Origin: Defluviitaleaceae bacterium
GTDB taxonomy: Bacteria; Bacillota_I; Bacilli_A; MOL361; Turicibacteraceae
Direction of reading: 5' to 3'
Length of the DNA: 39,424 nucleotides
NCBI GenBank assembly: GCA_009778135.1
Contig: WRKJ01000094.1
Span: forward strand, 1 to 39,424
The position numbers were made by a program, and so were the translations under genes. Under the pieces are notes generated by a model, which was given only the letters and a program-made list of their open reading frames with translations, did not search any database and was not told the DNA's origin. Numbering within the stretch: the first letter of the stretch is position 1; every line of letters begins with the position of its first letter. Shown here piece by piece: positions 13,387-22,034 of this stretch.

Positions 13387-14163
13387 TTACATATTTTTCC
13401 GTAGTTCATGAAGCACTGCTTTTTTGTAACTTTCACTCATGGAAATTTCCATTGGATAGCCATTTGGCTCGGTATAAATCAATTCAATGCATTGAGCTTC
13501 ACGTGATTTATGAACATGTCTAATCATCATTTTGTTCACAGCATAATCCCGATGGCATCTCAGAAGGGTATTTGATTGGTTATGCTTCGTTAAAAAATGA
13601 GTGATGGACAGTGGAATTTCTATTTCTTTAGACAAGTTTCTGACAAAGTCATAAAGATGCAATGTGGTTTTACCTGCATGTCCGTGAACATAAGCGACTT
13701 CTTCCAAATAAAACCTAACCGTTTTTATATTCGTGTCGATATCAATGATTTGAAAACAAGGTCTTAAATTTAACGCAGCTTTACTAAAAAAACCTTTGAT
13801 ATTGGAGAAGAGTGTTTTCTTTGTTAGACATAAAATGGGATAGTATTTTTGGAAAAGGATGGCTTGATATTTGTGATCTTCGTGGTCCATCACGGTTATC
13901 ATGGTTTGATGTGGCGCTATTTTTTTTATGAGCTCGATTAAGTCTTCCCCATGTCCAGCTTCGTCTTCCCAGTCGAAATAAAAGCAAGAAATATCGATGT
14001 CTTCTCTTTCAATGGTTTTTCGTGTCTCTTTAAAGGTCGTTGTTGTGATGATGTGCGCATAAAGACCAAGTGACGCAAAAATAGTCGGGGCTTTGTCAGA
14101 AAGGTAGCGCAAAACATTTGGATCGCTATGTGCAATAAGGACGCGTATGATCACCTTTTTCAT
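13387..14163 (-). CDS. LytTR-family response-regulator-like protein with degenerate receiver
   Basis: 258 aa. The C-terminal ~110 residues are a LytTR DNA-binding domain (VRFYLEEVAYVHGHAGKTTL, HDLL-type core, LLRCHRDYAVNKMMIRHVHKS, ISMSESYKKAVLHEL), as in AgrA and ComE. The N-terminal ~120 residues have the receiver fold order, but the acidic pair is reduced to IAHSD; the phosphoacceptor Asp may persist in CFYFDWEDE and the Lys in LTKK. Phosphorylation is therefore uncertain. ATG 14163 is preferred over TTG 14169, given AGGA about 10 nt upstream. It is the first gene of a two-gene unit with the kinase-less 7-TM protein, so it may be controlled by protein contact rather than phosphotransfer. 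The AgrD-like gene is a plausible target. Confidence 0.75.
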   Translation of the reverse strand: MKKVIIRVLIAHSDPNVLRYLSDKAPTIFASLGLYAHIITTTTFKETRKTIEREDIDISCFYFDWEDEAGHGEDLIELIKKIAPHQTMITVMDHEDHKYQAILFQKYYPILCLTKKTLFSNIKGFFSKAALNLRPCFQIIDIDTNIKTVRFYLEEVAYVHGHAGKTTLHLYDFVRNLSKEIEIPLSITHFLTKHNQSNTLLRCHRDYAVNKMMIRHVHKSREAQCIELIYTEPNGYPMEISMSESYKKAVLHELRKNM

Positions 14164-14332
14164 TGTCAATCTTCCTAATTCTCTGTCTTCTGCCCCAAAG
14201 TCAGTATAAAAATCCTTTCAAATCAAATTATACCAGACTTTCCTTCATTCGACAATAACGTTTTGATGATTCACAATAAAAATTCGAGTAGGTAAGTCAT
14301 AAATTTAAAAATAAAGAAATTTTTCGAAAAAC

Positions 14333-14361
14333 TTGAAAATTGTAGAAAAAAAGGATATAAT
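14333..14361 (+). promoter_or_regulatory. Strong sigma-A promoter of the Rpn-family gene
   Basis: TTGAAA (14333-14338), 17-bp spacer, TATAAT (14356-14361). It leaves a leader of about 130 nt before the start codon, in which I see no known riboswitch. The region 14164-14332 also carries the leftward promoter of the LytTR gene, not resolved here. Confidence 0.75.
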
Positions 14362-14500
14362 AGAGATGTCTCAATAAAGAAATACAAGTAAATAACGTTT
14401 TCTTTGAAAAGTACCGCTTTCAAAAGAAGAGTTTGACCTGATTTTTGCGTAATTAATAAGTAGGGGGTATTTTAAAATTTGACGCAAAGAGGTGAATCTT

Positions 14501-15379
14501 TTGGAAGCAACGACAAAAATCTCACATCCTGTTTATGACCTTTCACAAAAAAGCATTGTGAATTTCTTTCAAGATAAAGCCCTATCTTTCTTTGGTTTTC
14601 AAAGTTCTAAAATTGAAGAATCATTGAATGTGGAACTTGTAGACATCAAGATGCAAGGGAAAAGAACAGATCTTGTTTTCTTGTTGGAAGACGGATCAAT
14701 TCTTCATCTTGAATTTCAAACGCACTATCAACACGATGACTTACTTCGCTTTATTAACTATGATATATTGGTGCATCAGCAACATAAGCGTCGTCAAGTA
14801 AAGACGTTGATTATTTACTCAGCAGGTGTAAAGCGAAGAGAGGTCAAGTTGGATTTTCACACGCTGGTTTATAAACCTTACGTTATTTTTCTTGAAGAAA
14901 AGGATGGTGATCATATCTTGTCGACACTTGAGCAAAAACTTCAGAGAAAGGAGCGATTCAATGATGAAGACCTGTTAAATTTGCTTTTTAATTATTTCAT
15001 GGGAAGTCGTGAAAGGAAAGCGGATAAAGCTAAGCGGCTGATAGAGGTTGCTAACGCAATTGAAGAAGATGAGGTGCGACAGTTGGCAACAGTCTCCATG
15101 TACAGTATTGCATCAAAGTTTTTAGATCGTGTACAGTTACAGAAATTAGATGAGGTGATCAAAATGACAGATCCATTGGTAGAATTGGTACAATCAGAAG
15201 CTGCAAAGGTAGCGCCAAAGATGGCAGAAGAATTAGCACTAAAACTAGCGCCAAAACTAGCTGAAGGAATGGCTGAAGAAATGGCTGAAGAAATGGTTGA
15301 AGCAAAAGTTGCAAAAGTGTTTAAAGCCATTGAAGCGAGAGACAAGAATTGGGCGAATGAGTTACGGTTATTGGTTTAA
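14501..15379 (+). CDS. Rpn-family PD-(D/E)XK recombination nuclease / putative transposase-like protein
   Basis: 292 aa. The N-terminal half carries the PD-(D/E)XK core: ..KRTDLVFLLEDGSILHLEFQTH.., i.e. Asp followed by the ExQ form typical of Rpn (YhgA/DUF4351-like) proteins. The C-terminal ~130 residues are helical, with low-complexity Ala/Glu/Lys/Leu repeats (KLAPKLAEGMAEEMAEEMVE) that probably form a coiled coil. Family members are nucleases linked to horizontal transfer and recombination. TTG 14501 is chosen because AAAGAGGTGA lies 5 nt upstream; a GTG at 14492 would overlap that site. It has its own promoter, no terminal inverted repeats are visible, and a truncated relative lies at 1835-2293. 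Confidence 0.75.
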   Translation: MEATTKISHPVYDLSQKSIVNFFQDKALSFFGFQSSKIEESLNVELVDIKMQGKRTDLVFLLEDGSILHLEFQTHYQHDDLLRFINYDILVHQQHKRRQVKTLIIYSAGVKRREVKLDFHTLVYKPYVIFLEEKDGDHILSTLEQKLQRKERFNDEDLLNLLFNYFMGSRERKADKAKRLIEVANAIEEDEVRQLATVSMYSIASKFLDRVQLQKLDEVIKMTDPLVELVQSEAAKVAPKMAEELALKLAPKLAEGMAEEMAEEMVEAKVAKVFKAIEARDKNWANELRLLV

Positions 15380-15410
15380 ATGCAAAGCCATTTTTGAATG
15401 AAGTGACAAA

Positions 15411-15440
15411 AAGAGAAGCAGTGTTTATTCTGCTTCTCTT
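15411..15440 (-). terminator. Terminator of the small gene 15425-15718
   Basis: AAGAGAAGCAG (15411-15421) pairs perfectly with CTGCTTCTCTT (15430-15440), loop 8 nt. On the minus strand the stem is followed by TTTGTC, extending the T-run. It overlaps the stop codon of the minus-strand gene, and it also separates this gene from the convergent Rpn gene. Confidence 0.7.
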
Positions 15441-15718
15441 AGTAGTGGTTTCAAAACCTCAGCATACTCGCTGTACTTTGTGTGTAAGTCATCGAAGTCA
15501 AGGAAAAGTCGATCGTTTAAGGCTGCATCTGAATTAAACTCAGAGACAGCCTTTTTTAATGTACGATAAAATGCTGCTTCATCAAGTGCTTTTGAAAGCG
15601 GGATCGTTACAGCAAGCTCTGGAAGCAATAATAGGTCAGATGGTCGGATAGCCAGCTCAGATGATGCATCGTTTTTAAGTCGCATTAAAAAATCTCTTGG
15701 TTGAATAATGGTTACCAT
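15425..15718 (-). CDS. Hypothetical protein (97 aa)
   Basis: Begins MVTIIQPRDFLMRLKNDASS and continues with ELAIRPSDLLLLPELAVTIP; mostly helical and acidic, no Cys, no signal or TM. No family is recognised. The start at 15718 is chosen because AGGAG lies 8 nt upstream, while the in-frame ATG at 15724 is only 2 nt from it. It is a single gene with its own terminator, convergent with the Rpn gene and divergent from the tRNA-Arg region. Its codon use looks like that of the surrounding genes and it is probably expressed. Confidence 0.55.
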   Translation of the reverse strand: MVTIIQPRDFLMRLKNDASSELAIRPSDLLLLPELAVTIPLSKALDEAAFYRTLKKAVSEFNSDAALNDRLFLDFDDLHTKYSEYAEVLKPLLREAE

Positions 15719-15803
15719 TAGCATGACTCCTATTCACTTTAGACTTATTTTGAGTATCATAACAAAAAAAAGCATAAAATTCAAGTTGAAAATCATTAAA
15801 ATC

Positions 15804-15832
15804 TTGAATTTTGCTTTCAGATGTGATACAAT
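15804..15832 (+). promoter_or_regulatory. tRNA-Arg promoter
   Basis: TTGAAT (15804-15809), 17-bp spacer ending TGA (extended -10), TACAAT (15827-15832). Transcription would start near 15839, about 15 nt before the partial tRNA copy and 145 nt before the complete tRNA. Confidence 0.65.
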
Positions 15833-15844
15833 TACTCTCGTGTA

Positions 15845-15880
15845 ATATATAATGCGCCCGTGGCTCAATTGGATAGAGCA
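15845..15880 (+). repeat. Duplicated 5' part of tRNA-Arg with upstream bases
   Basis: 36 bases identical to 15975-16010, i.e. ATATATAAT plus the first 27 nt of the tRNA (GCGCCCGTGGCTCAATTGG.. to AGAGCA, acceptor 5' strand and D arm). The copy stops before the anticodon stem and runs into unrelated sequence. It cannot make a tRNA by itself. Confidence 0.9.
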
Positions 15881-15882
15881 AC

Positions 15883-15943
15883 GAAACGTAGTGGAGTTGT
15901 CGGGAAGCGCAGAGTGAAGCGAGCACTGGACCGACATCGTTTC
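15883..15943 (+). other. Structured insert between the two tRNA-Arg 5' copies
   Basis: Nested complementary arms: GAAACG (15883-15888) with CGTTTC (15938-15943), GTCGG (15899-15903) with CCGAC (15931-15935), and AGTG (15913-15916) with CACT (15924-15927). The stretch is G-rich compared with its surroundings and resembles small palindromic intergenic elements of Firmicutes. Function unknown. Confidence 0.5.
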
Positions 15944-15983
15944 TTATTCTTACAGGAAACAAAAGTAACAACTTATATATAAT

Positions 15984-16060
15984 GCGCCCGTGGCTCAATT
16001 GGATAGAGCATCTGACTTCGGATCAGAGGGTTATGGGTTCGAATCCTATCGGGCGCGCCA
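15984..16060 (+). tRNA. tRNA-Arg (anticodon TCG)
   Basis: A full cloverleaf is visible: acceptor GCGCCCG / CGGGCGC, D loop with GGCTCAATTGGATAGAGC, anticodon stem TCTGA / TCAGA around CTTCGGA (anticodon TCG, reading CGA), T arm with GGTTCGAATCC, discriminator G and encoded CCA. It follows 94 bp of unrelated DNA and a duplicate of its own 5' part. A weak hairpin (near 16119-16145) before TCTTTTATT may end the transcript. Confidence 0.95.
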
Positions 16061-16109
16061 ATTAGTTTAAAAATATGATGAACGTAACAGTTTAAACCCT
16101 AAATATTGA

Positions 16110-17024
<915 letters not shown>

Positions 17025-17038
17025 TGTGTCAAATAAAG

Positions 17039-17083
17039 AAAGACATCTAGGTTTCAAATGCAAACCTCGGATGTCTTTTTTTT
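17039..17083. terminator. Terminator between nagB and the ABC exporter genes
   Basis: AAAGACATC-T-AGGTTT (17039-17054) pairs with AAACCT-CG-GATGTCTTT (17062-17078), loop 7 nt, followed by five more T. A/T tracts on both sides allow use from either strand. Confidence 0.9.
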
Positions 17084-17084
17084 G

Positions 17085-18893
17085 TCAAGCTCTGGCAAAT
17101 TGACTTTCATACAGTTTGCGATAATGGCCGTCTGGAATTTCCATGAGTTTATGGTGTGAGCCCGCTTCTTGTAAGATGCCATTGCTGATATAGAAGATTC
17201 TAGAAGCATTTTTAATGGTTGACAGGCGATGTGCAATAATGAAAGAAGTTCGACCTTCAAGCAGTCGGTCTAAGGCTGTTTGAAGTAAAGCTTCAGTTTT
17301 GGTGTCAATACTAGCTGTTGCTTCATCTAAGATCAGGATTTTTGGATCAGCAAGGAGGGTTCTAGCAAAGCTAAGTAACTGTCTTTGTCCAGCTGACAAA
17401 TTGCTCCCGCGTTCATTAATTTCTGTTTCATAGCCATCTTTCATGTTCATAATGAAGTCATGGGCTTGAACTGCTTTTGCCGCAGCGATGATTTCTGCTT
17501 CTGTTGCATCTAATTTCCCGTACCGAATGTTGTCCATAATGGTTCCTGAGAAAATGAAGGTATCTTGAAGCATGACACCCATTTGCGATCTAAGAGAATG
17601 AAGTTTCACTTGGCTAATGTTTTGACCATCAATGGAGATGGTCCCTGCGTCAATGTTGTAAAAGCGGGAGACGAGGTTAATGATGGTTGATTTACCAGCA
17701 CCTGTTGGTCCTACTAAAGCGATGGATTCACCTGCTTTAACGTTGAAGCTCAGTCCTTTTAGAATTTCAATGTCTTCGTAGCCGAATCTAACGTTATCAA
17801 AGACGATGTCTCCTACGATAGACGGCATGTCGAAGGCGTCAGGTACATCCATGACTGCTGGTGTTTCGTCGATGGTTTCAAAGATACGTTCAAGATAAGC
17901 CGACCCTGTAACCAAGGCGTTGTAAAAGTTACCAATGTTGACAATGGGGTTCCAAAAGTTGCCTAGGTAACCGATGAAGGCAATGACGACACCGATGGTG
18001 ACTGTTTGGTCGCCAATGGCATGGGCACCTAAGAAGTAAATGAGTGCTGTTGCTAGGACTTGAACGTTATGAACAGCAGGTTGCATTAAAAACATGGTGC
18101 CAATGGCGCGCAGCCAAGCACTGCGATAGTCGGTTTGAACGTTGTCGAAAATGTCGGTGTTTTCTTTTTCACGAACGAAGGATTGGGATGTTTTAATACC
18201 TGCAATGCTTTCATGAATATAGGCATTCATGTTAGATTGTTTGTTGCTCAAGGTTTGGAAATTTTTTCGTTGCATTGTTTTAATGAAGAAGGCGAGTGCA
18301 AATAGAATCGGAACAAACATTAAACTGAATAATGTGAATCTAACATTAATGTGAAGCATAAATCCAAATGCGATGACGAGACTGAATAAGTCTGAGATGA
18401 GGTTGATTAATCCGTTAGAGAGCAAATCGCTTAATGTGTTAATGTAGTTAACGACGCGAATTAAAATTTTACCGTGTGGTCTTGAGTCAAAGAAGTCAAA
18501 AGAAAGTTGTTGTAAGTGGGTAAAGAGCTCTAGTCTCATGTCTCGTAAAGCATTTTGCCCAATTTTGGCAATGTTTTTAATGCGGTAGCTCACGCAAAGC
18601 CCACTGATAATGACGGAGATAAGGAAAATGATGGCGAGGGTCATAAGCTGAGGGATATCTCCGTTTGGAATGGCGTTGTCGATGGCTTGCATGACGAGGA
18701 AAGGACCGATTAAGGTTGCAAAGTTGGCAATTAAAATAATGATCAATGCGATGAACACTTGGCTTTTATACGGTTTGATGTAGTCAAGGACGCGCTTTAA
18801 GTCTTTGATACTTAATTGTTCTTCGAGTGCTTCGTCAACGTCGAAGGTGTTGCGTTTAATTTTCGTATTGCTATTTTTCACGTTGCTTGCCAT
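17085..18893 (-). CDS. ABC exporter half-transporter, canonical-site subunit (ABCB type)
   Basis: 602 aa. Residues ~45-330 are the six-TM exporter domain, ~360-600 the ATPase: Walker A GPTGAGKST near residue 394, Q-loop in MGVMLQDTFIFSGTI, signature LSAGQRQLLSFARTLL, Walker B ILILDEATASIDTKTE with the catalytic Glu, switch His in IAHRLSTI. It is the partner of the next gene in a heterodimeric exporter (YfiC/YfiB or TM288/TM287 type). This subunit supplies the intact Walker B while its own signature is the altered LSAGQ. Substrate unknown; multidrug or lipid-like compounds are usual. It lies 54 nt downstream of its partner, with AAAGGAGGT 9 nt before ATG. Confidence 0.9.
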   Translation of the reverse strand: MASNVKNSNTKIKRNTFDVDEALEEQLSIKDLKRVLDYIKPYKSQVFIALIIILIANFATLIGPFLVMQAIDNAIPNGDIPQLMTLAIIFLISVIISGLCVSYRIKNIAKIGQNALRDMRLELFTHLQQLSFDFFDSRPHGKILIRVVNYINTLSDLLSNGLINLISDLFSLVIAFGFMLHINVRFTLFSLMFVPILFALAFFIKTMQRKNFQTLSNKQSNMNAYIHESIAGIKTSQSFVREKENTDIFDNVQTDYRSAWLRAIGTMFLMQPAVHNVQVLATALIYFLGAHAIGDQTVTIGVVIAFIGYLGNFWNPIVNIGNFYNALVTGSAYLERIFETIDETPAVMDVPDAFDMPSIVGDIVFDNVRFGYEDIEILKGLSFNVKAGESIALVGPTGAGKSTIINLVSRFYNIDAGTISIDGQNISQVKLHSLRSQMGVMLQDTFIFSGTIMDNIRYGKLDATEAEIIAAAKAVQAHDFIMNMKDGYETEINERGSNLSAGQRQLLSFARTLLADPKILILDEATASIDTKTEALLQTALDRLLEGRTSFIIAHRLSTIKNASRIFYISNGILQEAGSHHKLMEIPDGHYRKLYESQFARA

Positions 18894-18947
18894 GAATGGA
18901 TAACCTCCTTTTGGGAACGCAAATGTTCCGGTGTTTCAACAGTGCGT

Positions 18948-20678
18948 TCACTGCGTTCCAATTTGTTCGTTATAAACGGTGGCGTAGTAGCCACTTTTAG
19001 CCATTAAAGTGTCATGTGTACCGCGCTCAATGATTTCTCCTTTGTTTAAAACGAGAATCAAATCAGCATCTTTAACAGATGATACCCGATGGGCAATAAT
19101 AAAGGTGGTTTTGTTAACGCCGACTTTTTGTAAATCTTGTTGAATTTTATATTCTGTTTCCATATCAACGGCACTGGTTGTGTCATCTAAAATTAAGATA
19201 GAAGGGTCTTTTAATAAAGCCCGTGCGAGTGATAAGCGTTGTTTTTGACCGCCTGATAATCCCGTGCCTCGTTCACCAATAATGGTGTCATAACCGTCGG
19301 ATAAAGCTTCAATAAAGTGATGGGCATCTGCTAGTTTGGCCACATGTTTCACTTGACTCATATCAGCACTGGTATTGGAAAACGCGATGTTTGCAGCGGT
19401 TGTGTCAGAAAATAAGAAGACATCTTGCATGACGGTTGAAATAGCGTCGCGCAGCTGGCGGGTATTCCACGTTTTTACATTTTTACCATCAACTAAAACT
19501 TCGCCATCGACGGCATCATAAAATCGTGAAATCAAACTCACGAGGGTCGACTTTCCTGAGCCTGTTTCACCTAGGATACCAACTGTTTCACCTGGCTTTG
19601 TTTTGAATGAGACGTTTTTAAGCACTGCGACACGATCATCATCTTCAAAATGAAAGCTGACATTTTTAAATTCAACAAATCCTTTAATCGCTTCAGTTGT
19701 TTGGATGGCTTCAAGTGGAATTTTAGGTTTGACGTCTAGCATCTCTTTGATTTTTTCTAACGAAGCACGTGAGCGCTGGAAATCATTGAGTAGCCAGCCA
19801 AACATGCGCATGGGAACAGCTAGCATCCATAAATAACCATTAAAGATGACCAAGTCACCAACTGTCATGTAGCCGTTAATGACAAAAAGACCGCCAACTA
19901 AAATAACAATACCACCGAGCATGCTTGAAAGTCCGTCTAAAACAGGTAAGTATTTTGCCCAAACGCCAGCTGAAATGAGATTTTTTTCTCTAAAATCCAG
20001 GTTTTGCTTTTGGAATTTTTCAACTTCGTAGTCTTCTCTGGCAAAAGCTTTAACGACACGATTACCACCGATGTTTTCAGCGACAACTGAGTTTAACGTG
20101 GAGAAACTTTCTCGAATATCAGCAAATGTTGGCCGCACTTCTTTGACGAGTCGAACAGCGTAAAATCCAAGAATAGGCGCCACAAGTGAAAGGGATAAGG
20201 TGAGCGGTACATTAATGCGGATGAGCATGATTAGAGACAAAGATAGCCACATGAAGTTTTCAAATAAGCTATACACAACCCATGCGATAAAATGACGGAC
20301 GGTTTCTACATCGCCTGTCATTTTCGCCATGATGTCGCCGACTTTATTAGCAGAAAAATAATCAAAATCCATCTCGTGCAACTTGACGTATAAATCACGT
20401 CGCATGGCACAGGTGGCGTCTTGACTAAATGTTTCAAAGATCATGCGAAAGCACCAAACGATGGTCATTCGGATAAACATGATGGCAACCATTGCGATTA
20501 AAAGTGGCATTAAAACATCTAAGTTCCCACCTTCGAGCACTTCATCAACAATATGGCCAACGATAAGCGGTCCTGTGACGGCTAAAGCAGATGTGACCAT
20601 GACTAAAAACATGGCTGCCACCATTTTCATGCGATGGGGGCGAACGTAATTTTTCCAAAGCCAATGCATAACATCCAT
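18948..20678 (-). CDS. ABC exporter half-transporter, degenerate-site subunit (ABCB type)
   Basis: 576 aa. Six-TM domain at ~15-310; ATPase with Walker A GETGSGKST near residue 368, Q-loop ISTVMQDVFLFSDTT, canonical signature LSGGQKQRLSLARALL, and Walker B LILDDTTSAVDMETE, where the catalytic Glu is replaced by Asp. The swap in this subunit and LSAGQ in the partner fall into the same composite site, so one ATP site is degenerate and the other canonical, as in heterodimeric exporters. The start ATG 20678 has AAGGAG 8 nt upstream; the frame runs 15 codons further without need. First gene of a two-gene operon. A GGAACGCA...TGCGTTCC hairpin (18914-18959) lies between the two genes. Confidence 0.9.
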   Translation of the reverse strand: MDVMHWLWKNYVRPHRMKMVAAMFLVMVTSALAVTGPLIVGHIVDEVLEGGNLDVLMPLLIAMVAIMFIRMTIVWCFRMIFETFSQDATCAMRRDLYVKLHEMDFDYFSANKVGDIMAKMTGDVETVRHFIAWVVYSLFENFMWLSLSLIMLIRINVPLTLSLSLVAPILGFYAVRLVKEVRPTFADIRESFSTLNSVVAENIGGNRVVKAFAREDYEVEKFQKQNLDFREKNLISAGVWAKYLPVLDGLSSMLGGIVILVGGLFVINGYMTVGDLVIFNGYLWMLAVPMRMFGWLLNDFQRSRASLEKIKEMLDVKPKIPLEAIQTTEAIKGFVEFKNVSFHFEDDDRVAVLKNVSFKTKPGETVGILGETGSGKSTLVSLISRFYDAVDGEVLVDGKNVKTWNTRQLRDAISTVMQDVFLFSDTTAANIAFSNTSADMSQVKHVAKLADAHHFIEALSDGYDTIIGERGTGLSGGQKQRLSLARALLKDPSILILDDTTSAVDMETEYKIQQDLQKVGVNKTTFIIAHRVSSVKDADLILVLNKGEIIERGTHDTLMAKSGYYATVYNEQIGTQ

Positions 20679-20714
20679 TGTATCAACTCCTTCTAAATAA
20701 TTTACCGAATGTTT

Positions 20715-20742
20715 ATTATACAACAGATTTCAATTAAAGCAA
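20715..20742 (-). promoter_or_regulatory. Promoter of the ABC exporter operon
   Basis: On the minus strand TTGCTT (20742-20737), 16-bp spacer, TATAAT (20720-20715), about 37 bp before the start codon. Confidence 0.65.
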
Positions 20743-20809
20743 GTATTTTGGTGAAAAATCACTGGATATTTTGCAACAAAGTTTGAAACATGTGACCCTT
20801 CCTTGTTTT

Positions 20810-21925
20810 TTAAGTCGCCATCATGGTTTTTAAAAGATGCGCCACTGTATCTAACTGTTGTTTCGTTGTTTGATTACCGAAGGAAAAGCGGACGAATTGC
20901 TTGATTTCATCAGGTGATCTTCCTAAAGCTTTTATGACATGAGAGCCTGTTTGTGAGCCGGAGCTGCAAGCACTACCTGTTGCGATCATGATGTTATGTT
21001 CATTGCAACGTTGAACAGTCAAATGTCCTTCAACGCCAGGGAGGATAATGCCTAGAATGTGAGGTAAGCCCGTTTCTAAGCTGCCAACAAGGTGGCTAAA
21101 AGGTGCGAGTTTTTTAAAGAAGTCTTGTTTAAGCTGTAGCAGTTGCGCATATTCATCAGTCATGACAGTGAGTTGATGGGTACTGGCTGTTGTAAAAGCA
21201 GCGATGGCAGGTAAATCGACTGTGCCTGGGCGAAAGCCAAATTCATGGGTGGTACCCGGAAGCGGTGAAATGCGATTCATTTGAGGTGTGACATAACAGA
21301 GTCCGACCCCTTTTGGACCATAAATTTTATGACTTGAAACAGAAAGGCTATCTAAATTTAAGGCGTCAATATCAATGGGGATTTTTCCGAATGCTTGCAC
21401 ACAATCACTGTGAAACAAAATGTGATGCGCTTTGAGTAAACTGCCAACTTCTTTTAAAGGTTGAACCGTTCCAATTTCTGAGTTCACATATTGAATGGTT
21501 GCCAAGACAGTATGTGTTGTGATGGCTTTTTTCAACTGAGACAAAGAGAGATGTCCTGTGTCATCGACAGGTAAAAAATCAACGGTATAGCCGCTTTCTC
21601 TTAACTGGAAGAGGTGATTCTTAATGGAAGCATGCTCAATTTCCGTGGAAATAATGTGTCGTTTGTGATGAGGTGCCGAAGCGAGTAAAATATCAATGGC
21701 TAACCGATTGGCTTCGGTGCCACCACTGGTGAAAATAATGCCTTCGTGTTGACCATTCACATAAGTGGCCATTTTTTTTCGGCAAAGTTCTAATAAATCA
21801 GCGGCCATGATACCGGCACTGTGAAGGCTTTTTGAATTGGCAAAAATATGGTGAGCGGTGTCGACATAGGTGTTTAAAGCTACTTCACTTATGGGCGTCG
21901 TGGCAGCGTAATCTAAGTAAATCAT
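20810..21925 (-). CDS. nifS: Cysteine desulfurase of the NAD-biosynthesis type (NifS/NadS)
   Basis: 371 aa. PLP-dependent class V fold: MIYLDYAATTPIS start, FTSGGTEANRLAI, HSDCVQAFGKI, SVSSHKIYGPKGVG with the PLP Lys, and the active-site loop ATGSACSSGSQTGSHV carrying the persulfide Cys. The enzyme takes sulfur from cysteine for iron-sulfur clusters. It is divergent from nadB-nadC-nadA, exactly as in B. subtilis, where this desulfurase serves the 4Fe-4S cluster of quinolinate synthase NadA. The start ATG 21925 is preferred because AAAGGAG lies 9 nt upstream; the frame is open for 89 more codons, but that stretch is antisense to nadB. Probably co-regulated with nadBCA from the shared intergenic region. 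Confidence 0.92.
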   Translation of the reverse strand: MIYLDYAATTPISEVALNTYVDTAHHIFANSKSLHSAGIMAADLLELCRKKMATYVNGQHEGIIFTSGGTEANRLAIDILLASAPHHKRHIISTEIEHASIKNHLFQLRESGYTVDFLPVDDTGHLSLSQLKKAITTHTVLATIQYVNSEIGTVQPLKEVGSLLKAHHILFHSDCVQAFGKIPIDIDALNLDSLSVSSHKIYGPKGVGLCYVTPQMNRISPLPGTTHEFGFRPGTVDLPAIAAFTTASTHQLTVMTDEYAQLLQLKQDFFKKLAPFSHLVGSLETGLPHILGIILPGVEGHLTVQRCNEHNIMIATGSACSSGSQTGSHVIKALGRSPDEIKQFVRFSFGNQTTKQQLDTVAHLLKTMMAT

Positions 21926-21950
21926 CTCGGATACTCCTTTAAAGTAATGC

Positions 21951-21979
21951 TTGCATTTATGTGGGTTTTGGTGTAAAAT
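21951..21979 (+). promoter_or_regulatory. nadBCA promoter
   Basis: TTGCAT (21951-21956), 17-bp spacer, TAAAAT (21974-21979). The start of transcription would fall near 21986, inside the dyad at 21985-22012. Confidence 0.65.
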
Positions 21980-21984
21980 GAAAT

Positions 21985-22012
21985 CTATATATGTGTCAAG
22001 ACATATGTATAT
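21985..22012 (+). promoter_or_regulatory. Candidate NiaR (YrxA) operator in the nifS-nadB divergent region
   Basis: The core TATGTGTCAAGACATATG is a partial dyad around GTC-AA-GAC. It overlaps the predicted transcription start of nadBCA, so a bound repressor would block it. NiaR is the niacin-responsive repressor of this gene set in Bacilli and its sites have a GTGTC/GACAC core. The match is by eye, and niaR itself is not in the window. Confidence 0.45.
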
Positions 22013-22034
22013 CATGTCGGGTTTTCGGAGGCAC

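Noticed and set aside
14400-15450. Insertion sequence around the Rpn-family gene
   Set aside because: No terminal inverted repeats or target duplication could be seen; the gene has its own promoter and terminator context.
15848-15853. TATAAT directly before the partial tRNA copy as its promoter
   Set aside because: It ends at the tRNA start, so transcription would begin inside the tRNA; the TTGAAT-17-TACAAT pair upstream fits.
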